DNA of 64,000 bases. Source: Rhizobium sp. FY34. Its GTDB lineage: Bacteria; Pseudomonadota; Alphaproteobacteria; Rhizobiales; Rhizobiaceae. The notes beneath the pieces are model-generated. The model saw nothing but the letters and a program-made list of their open reading frames with translations, made no database searches and was not told where the DNA came from. Of this stretch, positions 49,971 to 57,698 are shown piece after piece. Location: positions 248,001 to 312,000 of the forward strand of contig NZ_STFZ01000006.1 in the NCBI RefSeq assembly GCF_005222845.1, given 5' to 3'. Numbering within the stretch: position 1 is the stretch's first letter; each line of letters opens with the position of its first letter. Position numbers and translations under genes: made by a program.

Positions 49971-51137
49971 TTACGCCAGGTGGCGCTTGGCGGCGTGGCG
50001 GGCTTCCAGGTCTGCCGCAAACACGTCGTCCATGCTGCCGGCTTGCGGCAGATGGGCAAGTTCCTCCATCACGGCTTCGGTGATCTCGGCCATGGTCAGG
50101 AACCCCGTCTCGCCGGCAATGAAGGCTTCGAGCGCCACTTCCTTGGCGCCGTTCAGCACGGCGCCCTGCACGCCGCCGCGGGTCATTGCAAGCTTTGCCA
50201 GGCGAAGGGCGGGAAAGCGGATCTCGTCCGGCGCCTCGAAATCCAGTCTTGCAAGTCTGGCGAAATCCAGCCGTTCGACTGGCAGATGGGCGCGGCGCGG
50301 ATATTCGAGTGCATAGCCTATGGCGTGTCGCATGTCCGGGCTGCCAAGCTGGGCGAGGATCGAGCCATCCGTGTAACCCACCATGGAATGGATGATCGAT
50401 TGCGGATGCACGATCACCTCCACCTGGCTCGGCGTGAGCCCAAACAGGTGCATGGCCTCGATCATTTCCAGCGCCTTGTTGAACATCGAGGCGCTGTCGA
50501 TGGAGATTTTCAGACCCATCGACCAGTTGGGATGGGCACGCGCCGTTTCCATCGTCACATCGGCCATCTGGGCGCGGGTGAAGGTGCGAAACGGGCCGCC
50601 GGAAGCCGTCAGGATCACTCGCTCGATGGCGTGGCGCTGGTTTTCCTCCAGAACCTGGAAGATGGCATTATGCTCGCTGTCGACGGGCAGAAGCCGGCCG
50701 CCGCCTTGCCTGACCGCCGAGACGAACAGATCGCCGGCCGAGACCAGACATTCCTTATTGGCCAGCGCGATATCCGCCCCGCGTCTGGCGGCTGCCAGCG
50801 TGGGAGCAAGGCCTGCGGTGCCGACAATGGCGGCCATGACCACATCGGCCTGGGCGCTGGCGGCTTCCAAAAGCCCCGTTTCGCCGGCAGCGATTTCGAT
50901 CCCTGTGCCCGACAAAAGGTCGCGCAGCGCCACATACTGGCTTTCATCCGCTGTTACGGCCAGTTTGGCGCCATGTGCTTTAGCCTGCCTGGCAAGAAGC
51001 TCGATATTGCCGGCCCCCGTCAGCGCCACCACATCGAACGCATCTCGACCGCCCAGATGGGTGACGACATCCAACGTATTCGTACCGATCGAGCCGGTGG
51101 AGCCGAGAATGGTGATGCTGCGCTTCAAGCTGGTCAT
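49971..51137 (-). CDS. dxr: 1-deoxy-D-xylulose 5-phosphate reductoisomerase
   Basis: MEP-pathway enzyme of 388 residues that converts DXP to 2-C-methylerythritol 4-phosphate with NADPH. The N-terminal ITILGSTGSIGTNTL, the metal and substrate motifs NKECLVSAG, PVDSEHNA and ASGGPFR are intact. The start is MTSLKRSITILG at 51137; the upstream 24-residue extension is unconserved. It is a core gene next to the MqsRA module. Confidence 0.96.
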   Translation of the reverse strand: MTSLKRSITILGSTGSIGTNTLDVVTHLGGRDAFDVVALTGAGNIELLARQAKAHGAKLAVTADESQYVALRDLLSGTGIEIAAGETGLLEAASAQADVVMAAIVGTAGLAPTLAAARRGADIALANKECLVSAGDLFVSAVRQGGGRLLPVDSEHNAIFQVLEENQRHAIERVILTASGGPFRTFTRAQMADVTMETARAHPNWSMGLKISIDSASMFNKALEMIEAMHLFGLTPSQVEVIVHPQSIIHSMVGYTDGSILAQLGSPDMRHAIGYALEYPRRAHLPVERLDFARLARLDFEAPDEIRFPALRLAKLAMTRGGVQGAVLNGAKEVALEAFIAGETGFLTMAEITEAVMEELAHLPQAGSMDDVFAADLEARHAAKRHLA

Positions 51138-51276
51138 GCGAAAGGTCCGGTTTGGTCCCCGCTCGTTTACAGGGGCCGGAGCCGGGTCACAAGGGCGGAT
51201 GCGCCGCATTGAATTTCATGCCCGCCGGTGCCAGATGCGATAGATTGGAAATGCATGGTATCGGCGGAGAAGCAAT

Positions 51277-52491
51277 ATGGCTGGGTCAGTCCTGACAACC
51301 ACATGCGCCATCGCGGGCGGTGGACCTGCCGGCATGATGCTCGGCTTGCTTCTGGCGCGCGCCGGGGTCGATGTGACGGTGGTGGAAAAGCACAGTGATT
51401 TCCTGCGCGATTTCCGGGGCGACACCATTCACCCCTCGACGCTCGAAGTCATCCATGAACTTGGTCTCGAAGAGGCCTTCCTGAAGCTGCCGCATACGCG
51501 TGCGCCAAAGCTTTCGGCCGAAATGGGTGGCCGCACCATCACCATGGCCGATTTTTCCCGCCTGCCGGTGCGCAACAAGTTCATCGCCTTCATGCCGCAA
51601 TGGGACTTTCTCGATTTTCTGTCAAAGGAAGCGTCGTGCCATCCAAATTTCCGGCTGCTGATGAGCGCCAGGGTGACCGATGTGCTGGAAGAGGGCGGCC
51701 GTGTTACGGGCCTGGCGCTCGACACATCGGACGGGCCGCTCACCCTCAAGTCCACGCTGGTGGTGGCAGCCGATGGCCGGCATTCCATCGTGCGGGAAAA
51801 GGCGGGCCTTGAGGTTGAAAGTTTTGGCCTGCCCAGCGAGGTCGTCTGGATGAAGCTGTCGAAACAGAAGGGCGATCCGGCGGAAACAATGGGCCATGCC
51901 GGGCCGCGCCAGGGCTTTGTGCTGATTGATCGCGGCGATTACTGGCAATGCGGCTATATCGTGCGACGCGGTACCTTTGCCGACTATCGTGCTGGCGATC
52001 TGGAGGATTTCCGCGCCAAGGTGCGTGAGGTCTCGCCATTGCCGGCTGATCGCATGGGGGAAATCGGCAGCTGGGATGATGTCAGCCTGTTGCAGGTGCG
52101 CATCGACCGGCTGAAGCAATGGTGGCGGCCGGGTTTGCTGGCGATCGGCGATGCAGCCCATGCCATGTCGCCCATCGGTGGCGTCGGCGTCAATCTTGCC
52201 ATTCAGGATGCTGTTGCGGCCGGCAATATTCTGGGCAAGGCCCTGCGCGAGGGTCAGTTGACCGATGCGCATCTTGCGGCTGTCGAAAAACGCCGCCTGT
52301 TTCCCACCAGGGCGACACAGAAGCTGCAACTGATGATGCGGTCCGGTCGTCGCAAGGATGAGGCCAGTGACGAAAAGCGCAAGGGACCGCCCGCCTTCAT
52401 TCGCGGGATTGCCCGCTTTCCGCTGCTGGCGCATATTGCTGGCCGCCTCATCGGTCTTGGCTTCCGCATGGAGCATATCCGACCGGTCTGA
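51277..52491 (+). CDS. FAD-dependent aromatic-type monooxygenase
   Basis: Group A flavoprotein monooxygenase of 404 residues (PHBH fold, UbiH/PgaE-like). The first FAD motif GGGPAGMMLGLLLARAG starts at residue 14, the second AADGRHSIVRE lies near residue 165, and GDAAHAMSPIGGVGVNLAIQDA near residue 287. It should hydroxylate an aromatic or related substrate using NAD(P)H and O2; the substrate is unknown. GGAGAAG precedes the ATG. It is divergent from dxr. Confidence 0.85.
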   Translation: MAGSVLTTTCAIAGGGPAGMMLGLLLARAGVDVTVVEKHSDFLRDFRGDTIHPSTLEVIHELGLEEAFLKLPHTRAPKLSAEMGGRTITMADFSRLPVRNKFIAFMPQWDFLDFLSKEASCHPNFRLLMSARVTDVLEEGGRVTGLALDTSDGPLTLKSTLVVAADGRHSIVREKAGLEVESFGLPSEVVWMKLSKQKGDPAETMGHAGPRQGFVLIDRGDYWQCGYIVRRGTFADYRAGDLEDFRAKVREVSPLPADRMGEIGSWDDVSLLQVRIDRLKQWWRPGLLAIGDAAHAMSPIGGVGVNLAIQDAVAAGNILGKALREGQLTDAHLAAVEKRRLFPTRATQKLQLMMRSGRRKDEASDEKRKGPPAFIRGIARFPLLAHIAGRLIGLGFRMEHIRPV

Positions 52492-52825
52492 CGAAGCCGA
52501 AAGCCTGTGTCCGGCCTGGCTCATTCTGAGGCAGAGGCAAGGTTATGCACAGGCCGAATTGTGATTCTGGAGAATAAATGTTTCATTCTGAAACGTAGCG
52601 GATTCAAATTTTCCTTGCAAAACGCAAGCCAGTTGACTTCCTTGCGTCTCTGTTTAGTCATTTTTCCAAATTATTTACCGCTTTCGTCGAATGACTGGAG
52701 ATGCTGGGCCGAATGGTACTGCGGCACGTTGATCCGGGTCGAAGAGCATGCGGTCGGCGGAAGAAAAAAAGGGGCAATGACTGCACCCTTCTTCCGGTTT
52801 CAACATCCCTGGCAAGGAATGGACC
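52492..52825. other. Gene-free stretch of about 330 bases
   Basis: No convincing gene was found. The middle (about 52570-52690) is AT-rich compared with its surroundings and includes TTGACT near 52636, a possible -35 box for the downstream hypothetical gene, but I could not pair it with a convincing -10. No clear terminator for the monooxygenase gene was seen. Confidence 0.4.
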
Positions 52826-53173
52826 ATGACGATAGAACATGTAGATGGGCATTTCATACGGGAACTTGTCGCATCCTGTGACTGGCAGGAAGCGCTGGCT
52901 ATTCCCAAAGTGTTGTTTGGCTATGTTGCTTCCGTACTCGATGAGCGAGAGCCGAGCGTCTATCTAATAGACCTTCTTCCATCGCTGAGCGCCTCGGCGC
53001 AGGCCTTCCTCACAGGCATAGGTTCCTTCACACGTTCTCCACTTCCGGAAAGCGAAGTGGCGCGCCGGCGCAGCAAGCTGCTGGAATGCTTTGATGCCTT
53101 CATGGACGAGGCCCGCCTTAACCATGAAAGCATGCGCTTTATGGAGGCTATCCGCGCCGGCGATCGAAGTTAG
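52826..53173 (+). CDS. Hypothetical protein
   Basis: Acidic, helix-rich protein of 115 residues that I do not recognise. AAGGA lies 8 bases before the ATG, and base use looks coding. It contains one tryptophan-bearing N-terminal helix (LVASCDWQEALAIP) and a C-terminal helix rich in charged residues. No signal or membrane segment. It is isolated, with gaps of over 200 bases on both sides. A longer antisense ORF overlaps its end but looks like a shadow. Confidence 0.5.
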   Translation: MTIEHVDGHFIRELVASCDWQEALAIPKVLFGYVASVLDEREPSVYLIDLLPSLSASAQAFLTGIGSFTRSPLPESEVARRRSKLLECFDAFMDEARLNHESMRFMEAIRAGDRS

Positions 53174-53418
53174 GCCATTGTTGATAGCGCTACCATTGGT
53201 GGCTGGCTTTGCGGTGTTACCTACCTGCTGCGCCCTTGCCAAGCGCGCATGGCTTTCCCACATGCACGATGCTTCCGGCTTGAGCGCGATGAAACACGCG
53301 GCGGGCTGAGTGTCGCAAACCTTCGCCCTTGGGAAACCTTCCGTGCCGATCAAGCCCTGTTTACCTGCTGCGCCTGTTCTGCCACCTCCTGCCTGTCTGC
53401 TGCACCCGATTGTCTTAC

Positions 53419-54054
53419 ATGCGCAGTGAAGTGGAAAGAGGTCTGGCACCCATCCTGTTGGGATTGCCGGAACAGTTCGGCCAAGGGCCGGCGACGCTTG
53501 GCAGACTGCTGTCCGTGCTGGGGGAAAAGGCAACCGCGCTGGTGCTGTTGTTTTTTTCGATCCCCGCCATCATCCCGACACCAGGTCTGCCGGCCGGCAT
53601 GGTCTTTGGTACGGCGCTCGCACTTTTGTCGATCCAGCTTGTCATCGGTGCCGATCGATTTCTTCTGCCTGACAGGCTTGCGCAGGTGAAGGTGCCGCAG
53701 GCTCTGCTTGTGGCCATGGCCGTTCGCCTTGGTCCGAAGCTTGCCTGGCTGGAAACCTGGTTGCGGCCACGCTGGCATGTCTTTTGCGGGCCGGTTTCGT
53801 TCCGCCTTCTCGGTGCCATCATTTTCGTGATGTCCGTGCTGATTGCGCTGCCCATTCCCTTCGGCAATATTCTGCCGGGCCTGTCGATCTTCTTCATTGC
53901 GCTCGGCCTTGCGCAACGCGACGGCATGGCGGTGGCCGGCGGTCTTTTGCTTGCAGTTGCAGCGCTGGCCTTTACCGGCTTCATATTTCTGGGGGGCTGG
54001 TGGCTGATCAGCGACTGGATGGGCTGGAATATTGCGTCTGCTCCCATGCCGTGA
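53419..54054 (+). CDS. exoD: ExoD-family membrane protein
   Basis: Protein of 211 residues with four or so membrane segments and the ExoD signature elements LGEKATALVLLFFSIPAIIPTP (in pieces) and ALPIPFGNILPGLSIFFIALGLAQRDG. ExoD was named for an effect on exopolysaccharide and alkaline tolerance in Sinorhizobium meliloti; its molecular role is unclear. The start at 53419 (MRSEVERGL) is a choice; the frame is open for another 30 residues upstream without family similarity that I recognise. Confidence 0.82.
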   Translation: MRSEVERGLAPILLGLPEQFGQGPATLGRLLSVLGEKATALVLLFFSIPAIIPTPGLPAGMVFGTALALLSIQLVIGADRFLLPDRLAQVKVPQALLVAMAVRLGPKLAWLETWLRPRWHVFCGPVSFRLLGAIIFVMSVLIALPIPFGNILPGLSIFFIALGLAQRDGMAVAGGLLLAVAALAFTGFIFLGGWWLISDWMGWNIASAPMP

Positions 54055-54080
54055 TCCTGGGAGATGCGGGGCTTGCGGGT

Positions 54081-55430
54081 TCAATCGGGCACGAAGCGTG
54101 GCAGGGATAGCGTCACCAGTCCGCCACGCCTGCCATTGCCCAAGTCGATCGTGCCGCCCTGCGCCTCGACAAGTGTGCGTGCAACGGCAAGGCCAAGGCC
54201 GGCGCCGCCGGTGGCACGTGCCCGAGACGGTTCGGCGCGCACGAAAGGTTCGAGCAGCAATTCCTCATTGCCTTGCACAAATCCCGGTCCATTATCCTCG
54301 ATCATGACCCGGATCGTCTGCTCATCAGCTGTCAGGCTTACATGGGCGAATTGTCCATACTTCACTGCATTGTCGATGATATTGCCGATCATCCGGCGCA
54401 GCGCCAGGCGGTCGCCGATAATCCAGGCCTCACCCCGGCAGTGGATCGCTTCCAGCCTGGCCGGCAGGTCGGCGCGGCAGAGATCCGCCATTTCACTGCG
54501 CAACAGGTCGGCGATGTCCAGCATTTCCTCGTCAAGCGCGCCGACGCCTGCACGCGAGGTGAGGAGCGCATTGTCGAGGAGGTCGATCATGTCGTTGATA
54601 TCGGCAGTGGCGCGTTCGCGTTCGTTGGCATCGGGAAGCCGTTCAAGCCGCAGGCGCAATCGTGTCGCAAAGCTGCGCACATCGTGCTGAATGCCGCCAA
54701 ACAGGGCCATGCGGGATCGCGTCATCACCCGCAACCGGCTCTGCAATTGCTCGAAAGCGCGGATCAGCGCGCGAATTTCCGGTGTCGTGGAGCGAATGAC
54801 CGGCAGCGGCACCAGTTCACCGGAGGGATCGATTGCATCCAATGCCTTGGCCAGCCGCGTCAGCGGGCGGATTTCCCGGTGCAGCATCACGAAGGCGACG
54901 AAGGCAAACAGAGTGCCGAACAGGCCGCCGCCAACGCCGGCGGGAAGGCCAAAGAACATCACGATAAAGGGCGTGCGTGCCGAAATGACGAGCACCTGGT
55001 CGCCACCCATGGCAATGACAAACACCAGCGGTCGGGCGGTTTGCCGCAGCGAACGCGAGCGCATCATGCCGTCTGTCGTGTCAACGTTATGCACCGACAG
55101 AAGCCGCTCGCCGATCGCTGCGCGATAGGCTGAAAAATCCGCGTCATCGCGCAATTCCTCGGCGGGCCGTGGCTGGTCTTTGCCCGGCAGAAGCGCAACG
55201 GACAGGATGACGGAGTCGAGTGCGTGCAGCACTTGCGGTCTCTGGCTTGCAGGGGTCGCATCCACGAGCTCGACAATCGCAGTCAATTGGCCGGTCGGCA
55301 GACGCGTTTCGATCTGCGACAGGTCATTGGACCAGTAGAAAAAGGAAATCAACACAAGCCATAGGCCGAGCAGCGCGCTTGAGCCAATCGCAAAGAAGCG
55401 TGCCGGAAGTCCAAACCCCACCTCTATCAT
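54081..55430 (-). CDS. Sensor histidine kinase
   Basis: Membrane histidine kinase of 449 residues. Two membrane segments (about 12-32 and 178-202) enclose a periplasmic domain, followed by a HAMP-like region, the dimerisation domain with phospho-acceptor H249 (GGIQHDVRSF), and the ATPase domain with N box NIIDNAVKYG, G1 EDNGPGF and G2 GGAGLGLAVA. It acts with the response regulator encoded 45 bases upstream. The signal is unknown. Confidence 0.92.
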   Translation of the reverse strand: MIEVGFGLPARFFAIGSSALLGLWLVLISFFYWSNDLSQIETRLPTGQLTAIVELVDATPASQRPQVLHALDSVILSVALLPGKDQPRPAEELRDDADFSAYRAAIGERLLSVHNVDTTDGMMRSRSLRQTARPLVFVIAMGGDQVLVISARTPFIVMFFGLPAGVGGGLFGTLFAFVAFVMLHREIRPLTRLAKALDAIDPSGELVPLPVIRSTTPEIRALIRAFEQLQSRLRVMTRSRMALFGGIQHDVRSFATRLRLRLERLPDANERERATADINDMIDLLDNALLTSRAGVGALDEEMLDIADLLRSEMADLCRADLPARLEAIHCRGEAWIIGDRLALRRMIGNIIDNAVKYGQFAHVSLTADEQTIRVMIEDNGPGFVQGNEELLLEPFVRAEPSRARATGGAGLGLAVARTLVEAQGGTIDLGNGRRGGLVTLSLPRFVPD

Positions 55431-55475
55431 ACTCCTGCTTGCTTATTCGGAAGCCTGAATGTCGGAATCGAACCA

Positions 55476-56207
55476 CTAGGGTACCTGCCGGACGGGCACG
55501 GTCAGAAGATAACCGCCGTTGCGGATCGTATTGATGAGGTTGCAGCCGGGGTCCAGCGCATCGAGCTTCTTGCGCAGCCGCGATACCAGGATATCGACCG
55601 TGCGATCGAAGGGGTCGGCGCTGCGCCCATGGATCCAATCGAGGATCTGGTCGCGCGACAAAACGCGGCGGGGCCTCAGCACGAAACAGGAGAGCAGCTC
55701 GAATTCCGCGTTGGTCAGTGGCACGATCTCACCGGCATCGGTTGTCAGCTGATGGGCTTCCAGATCAACAATGAAGCGGTCAAAGGCGAAGCGGCGCGTT
55801 AGCGTCGCAACCGGTTTTGCAGAGGCACGACGTACAAGCGCGCGAATCCGCGCCAGAAGTTCGCGCGGCCCGAACGGTTTCACCACATAATCATCGGCGC
55901 CGATTTCCAGGCCGACGACGCGGTCCACCTCTTCGCCCTTGGCCGTCAGCATCAGGATCGGCAAGTCGCTTGCCGCCCGAAGGCGCCGGCAGATGGACAA
56001 GCCATCCTCGCCGGGCAGCATCAAATCCAGCACGACGAGATCGGGCTGCAGCCGCTCCAGCGCCCGGTCCATATCGCGTCCATCTTCGGCAAGTTCGACG
56101 ACAAAACCTTCGCGACCTAGAAAATCGGCGACAAGGCGGCGAATTTCCGGGTCATCGTCTACGATGAGGATCGTCTTGGCATCTGGTTCCATGGTGGGAG
56201 GAGACAT
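55476..56207 (-). CDS. OmpR-family response regulator
   Basis: Two-component response regulator of 243 residues. The receiver domain has the acidic pair in LIVDDDPE, phospho-acceptor D61 (VVLDLMLPG) and the conserved lysine in VVKPFGPREL; the C-terminal winged helix ends with VDILVSRLRKKLD. It is first in the operon with the histidine kinase. The ATG at 56207 was kept; another ATG is five codons inside. Confidence 0.93.
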   Translation of the reverse strand: MSPPTMEPDAKTILIVDDDPEIRRLVADFLGREGFVVELAEDGRDMDRALERLQPDLVVLDLMLPGEDGLSICRRLRAASDLPILMLTAKGEEVDRVVGLEIGADDYVVKPFGPRELLARIRALVRRASAKPVATLTRRFAFDRFIVDLEAHQLTTDAGEIVPLTNAEFELLSCFVLRPRRVLSRDQILDWIHGRSADPFDRTVDILVSRLRKKLDALDPGCNLINTIRNGGYLLTVPVRQVP

Positions 56208-56775
56208 TTCGCAGCCGGAAAATCAATAGAAAACGGGAGATGCTACAAAATGTTACAAATAGGCAATCACATTCAACATCATGACATGCGCCGTTCAATC
56301 GGCAGCAAACATCGGCCTTCACTCTGACATTACTGGTGAACGGGAATTGCTGGTGGCGGAAGGTTCATAAAGCCCTTGGGGGTGCCGGAACCGACCAAAT
56401 CCAACCTTTTCGCCGGCATTGCACCCCCCTCTCATTGCGGAGGCCGCGACCTTCTATAAGGCAATGATGGGGTCAGCAACCGTAGTGTACCAGGGCCGCA
56501 CCCCCACGGGCCGAGATGGCAGCACTTCCGGCAGAAATGGCAGCATTACGCGATGGTGCCCCACGCCCGGCGGACTAAATCCCCATCCCATCCGCCGGGC
56601 GTTCCCTCATTGTGGCGGGCCGGCGGCCCGCTCTCGGCGCTTGCGGTGCGCGACAACATCCAGGTCGGATACAAATCGATACAAAACACAACGTTGGCGA
56701 AAAGCTGTAGCCATGCGCGAGGCTCAGTCTTTGTCCATGCCGCCGAAAGGGCGGCAAGCCCATATGGAGGCAAAC
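56208..56775. other. Long intergenic region with strong hairpins
   Basis: About 570 bases between the divergent response-regulator and SH3-protein genes. Two perfect hairpins stand out: CGCCCGGCGGA (56564-56574) with its complement (56591-56601), and GCGGGCC (56615-56621) with GGCCCGC (56625-56631). An ORF runs through from 56419 in frame with the SH3 protein, but its composition and lack of signal peptide argue against translation. Promoters for both flanking genes must lie here; an untranslated RNA is possible but unproven. Confidence 0.45.
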
Positions 56776-57462
56776 ATGCTGAAAAGACTACTGATTGCGC
56801 TTGCGCTTATGGCCGCTGGCCTATCCACTGCAACGGCTGCGACCGTTGCCGTATCGACTGGAAACGTCAATCTTCGTGCCGGTCCCTCAACAGCCTATCC
56901 CGTCGTCACCACGGTGCCGGTCGGCATGCGCATCGTCACGCACGGCTGCCTTGCCGGCTATAGCTGGTGCGATATCGCCTTCGGCCCCTATCGCGGCTGG
57001 GTTTCGGCGAACTATATCCAGGTCGTCTTCAATGGTGCCCCTGTCGTTCTCTCTGCGCCGGTTGCCACGTCCGTTGGCATCACCGTCGTCGCCTTCAACC
57101 AGGCCTATTGGAACAATTATTACCGGGCCTATCCCTGGTACGGCTCCTGGAACACCTATTATGGCGCCTATCCGGCTGGTGCACCGGCACGGATCGATTC
57201 CTATGGCCGGTCTGTCACCTGCGCCAATGGCAATTGTGCTGCTTCAAGCAGCGCAACGGGCATTTATGGCGGGGCAACCAGTCAGAACCGCAGTTGCTCA
57301 GGCGGCGAATGTACATCGACGCGCAACAGTATCGGCCCCTATGGCAATTCCATGTCGCGGGTCAGAACCTGCAGCGCCAATGATTTTTCCTGCGATGTAA
57401 CCCGTACCGGTCCGCGTGGTGGCATGGTGAGCGGTACGCGCACGTTCGAGCGCTGGAACTGA
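56776..57462 (+). CDS. Secreted bacterial SH3-domain protein
   Basis: Protein of 228 residues. A signal peptide (MLKRLLIALALMAAGLSTATAA) is followed by a bacterial SH3 (SH3b) domain with VNLRAGPSTAYPVV, and a C-terminal tyrosine, serine and glycine-rich region with several cysteines. Rhizobial genomes carry many such periplasmic SH3b proteins of unknown role. GGAGG lies 5 bases before the ATG at 56776. It is the last gene before the transposon end. Confidence 0.82.
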   Translation: MLKRLLIALALMAAGLSTATAATVAVSTGNVNLRAGPSTAYPVVTTVPVGMRIVTHGCLAGYSWCDIAFGPYRGWVSANYIQVVFNGAPVVLSAPVATSVGITVVAFNQAYWNNYYRAYPWYGSWNTYYGAYPAGAPARIDSYGRSVTCANGNCAASSSATGIYGGATSQNRSCSGGECTSTRNSIGPYGNSMSRVRTCSANDFSCDVTRTGPRGGMVSGTRTFERWN

Positions 57463-57480
57463 TTGAGGCAACGATTGCAT

Positions 57481-57499
57481 GGCCCGCCTTTGGCGGGCC
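57481..57499. terminator. Hairpin after the SH3-protein gene
   Basis: GGCCCGCC and GGCGGGCC form a perfect 8-bp stem around TTT, 18 bases after the stop codon. There is no T run afterwards, so termination is only probable. Confidence 0.45.
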
Positions 57500-57514
57500 T
57501 GCGACATGGGACGG

Positions 57515-57620
57515 TTTAATTGGTTTGTCCCTGACCCGCGCCAGTATCATTGATTTCATTGCGCTTTTTCAGGGTGATCAAGTAAATGTGTCCCTGACGC
57601 TTTAATTGCTATGTCCCCGG
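57515..57620. repeat. TGTCCC-type repeats, probable Tn7-like transposon end
   Basis: Three related motifs lie between the host SH3 gene and tniQ: TTTAATTGGTTTGTCCCTGAC (57515-57535, shown without its last base in searches), AAGTAAATGTGTCCCTGAC (57580-57598) and TTTAATTGCTATGTCCCCGG (57601-57620). The TGTCCC cores are at 57526, 57589 and 57612. Clustered short repeats of this size are the usual form of TnsB binding sites at ends of Tn7-like elements. The exact tip and target duplication could not be fixed. Confidence 0.5.
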
Positions 57621-57646
57621 AGGGCGTCTCCTGGCCGCTGGCCAAT

Positions 57647-57671
57647 AAAAAAGGCCCCGAAACCGGAGCCT
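57647..57671 (-). terminator. Terminator of the tns operon
   Basis: On the minus strand AGGCTCCG and CGGGGCCT pair (one wobble) around GTTT, followed by TTTTTT. It lies 28 bases beyond the tniQ stop and is a canonical intrinsic terminator. Confidence 0.85.
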
Positions 57672-57698
57672 TTGAAACGTCGAATGTTGGTAATGATG

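Noticed and set aside
52964..53533. Minus-strand ORF of 189 codons overlapping the hypothetical gene
   Set aside because: Cysteine- and arginine-rich shadow-like composition, no ribosome binding site and no recognised domain; the plus-strand gene with AAGGA is preferred, though weakly.
56419..56775. Long N-terminal extension of the SH3 protein
   Set aside because: The signal peptide begins at 56776 with GGAGG just upstream; the extension runs through hairpins and would bury the signal peptide.
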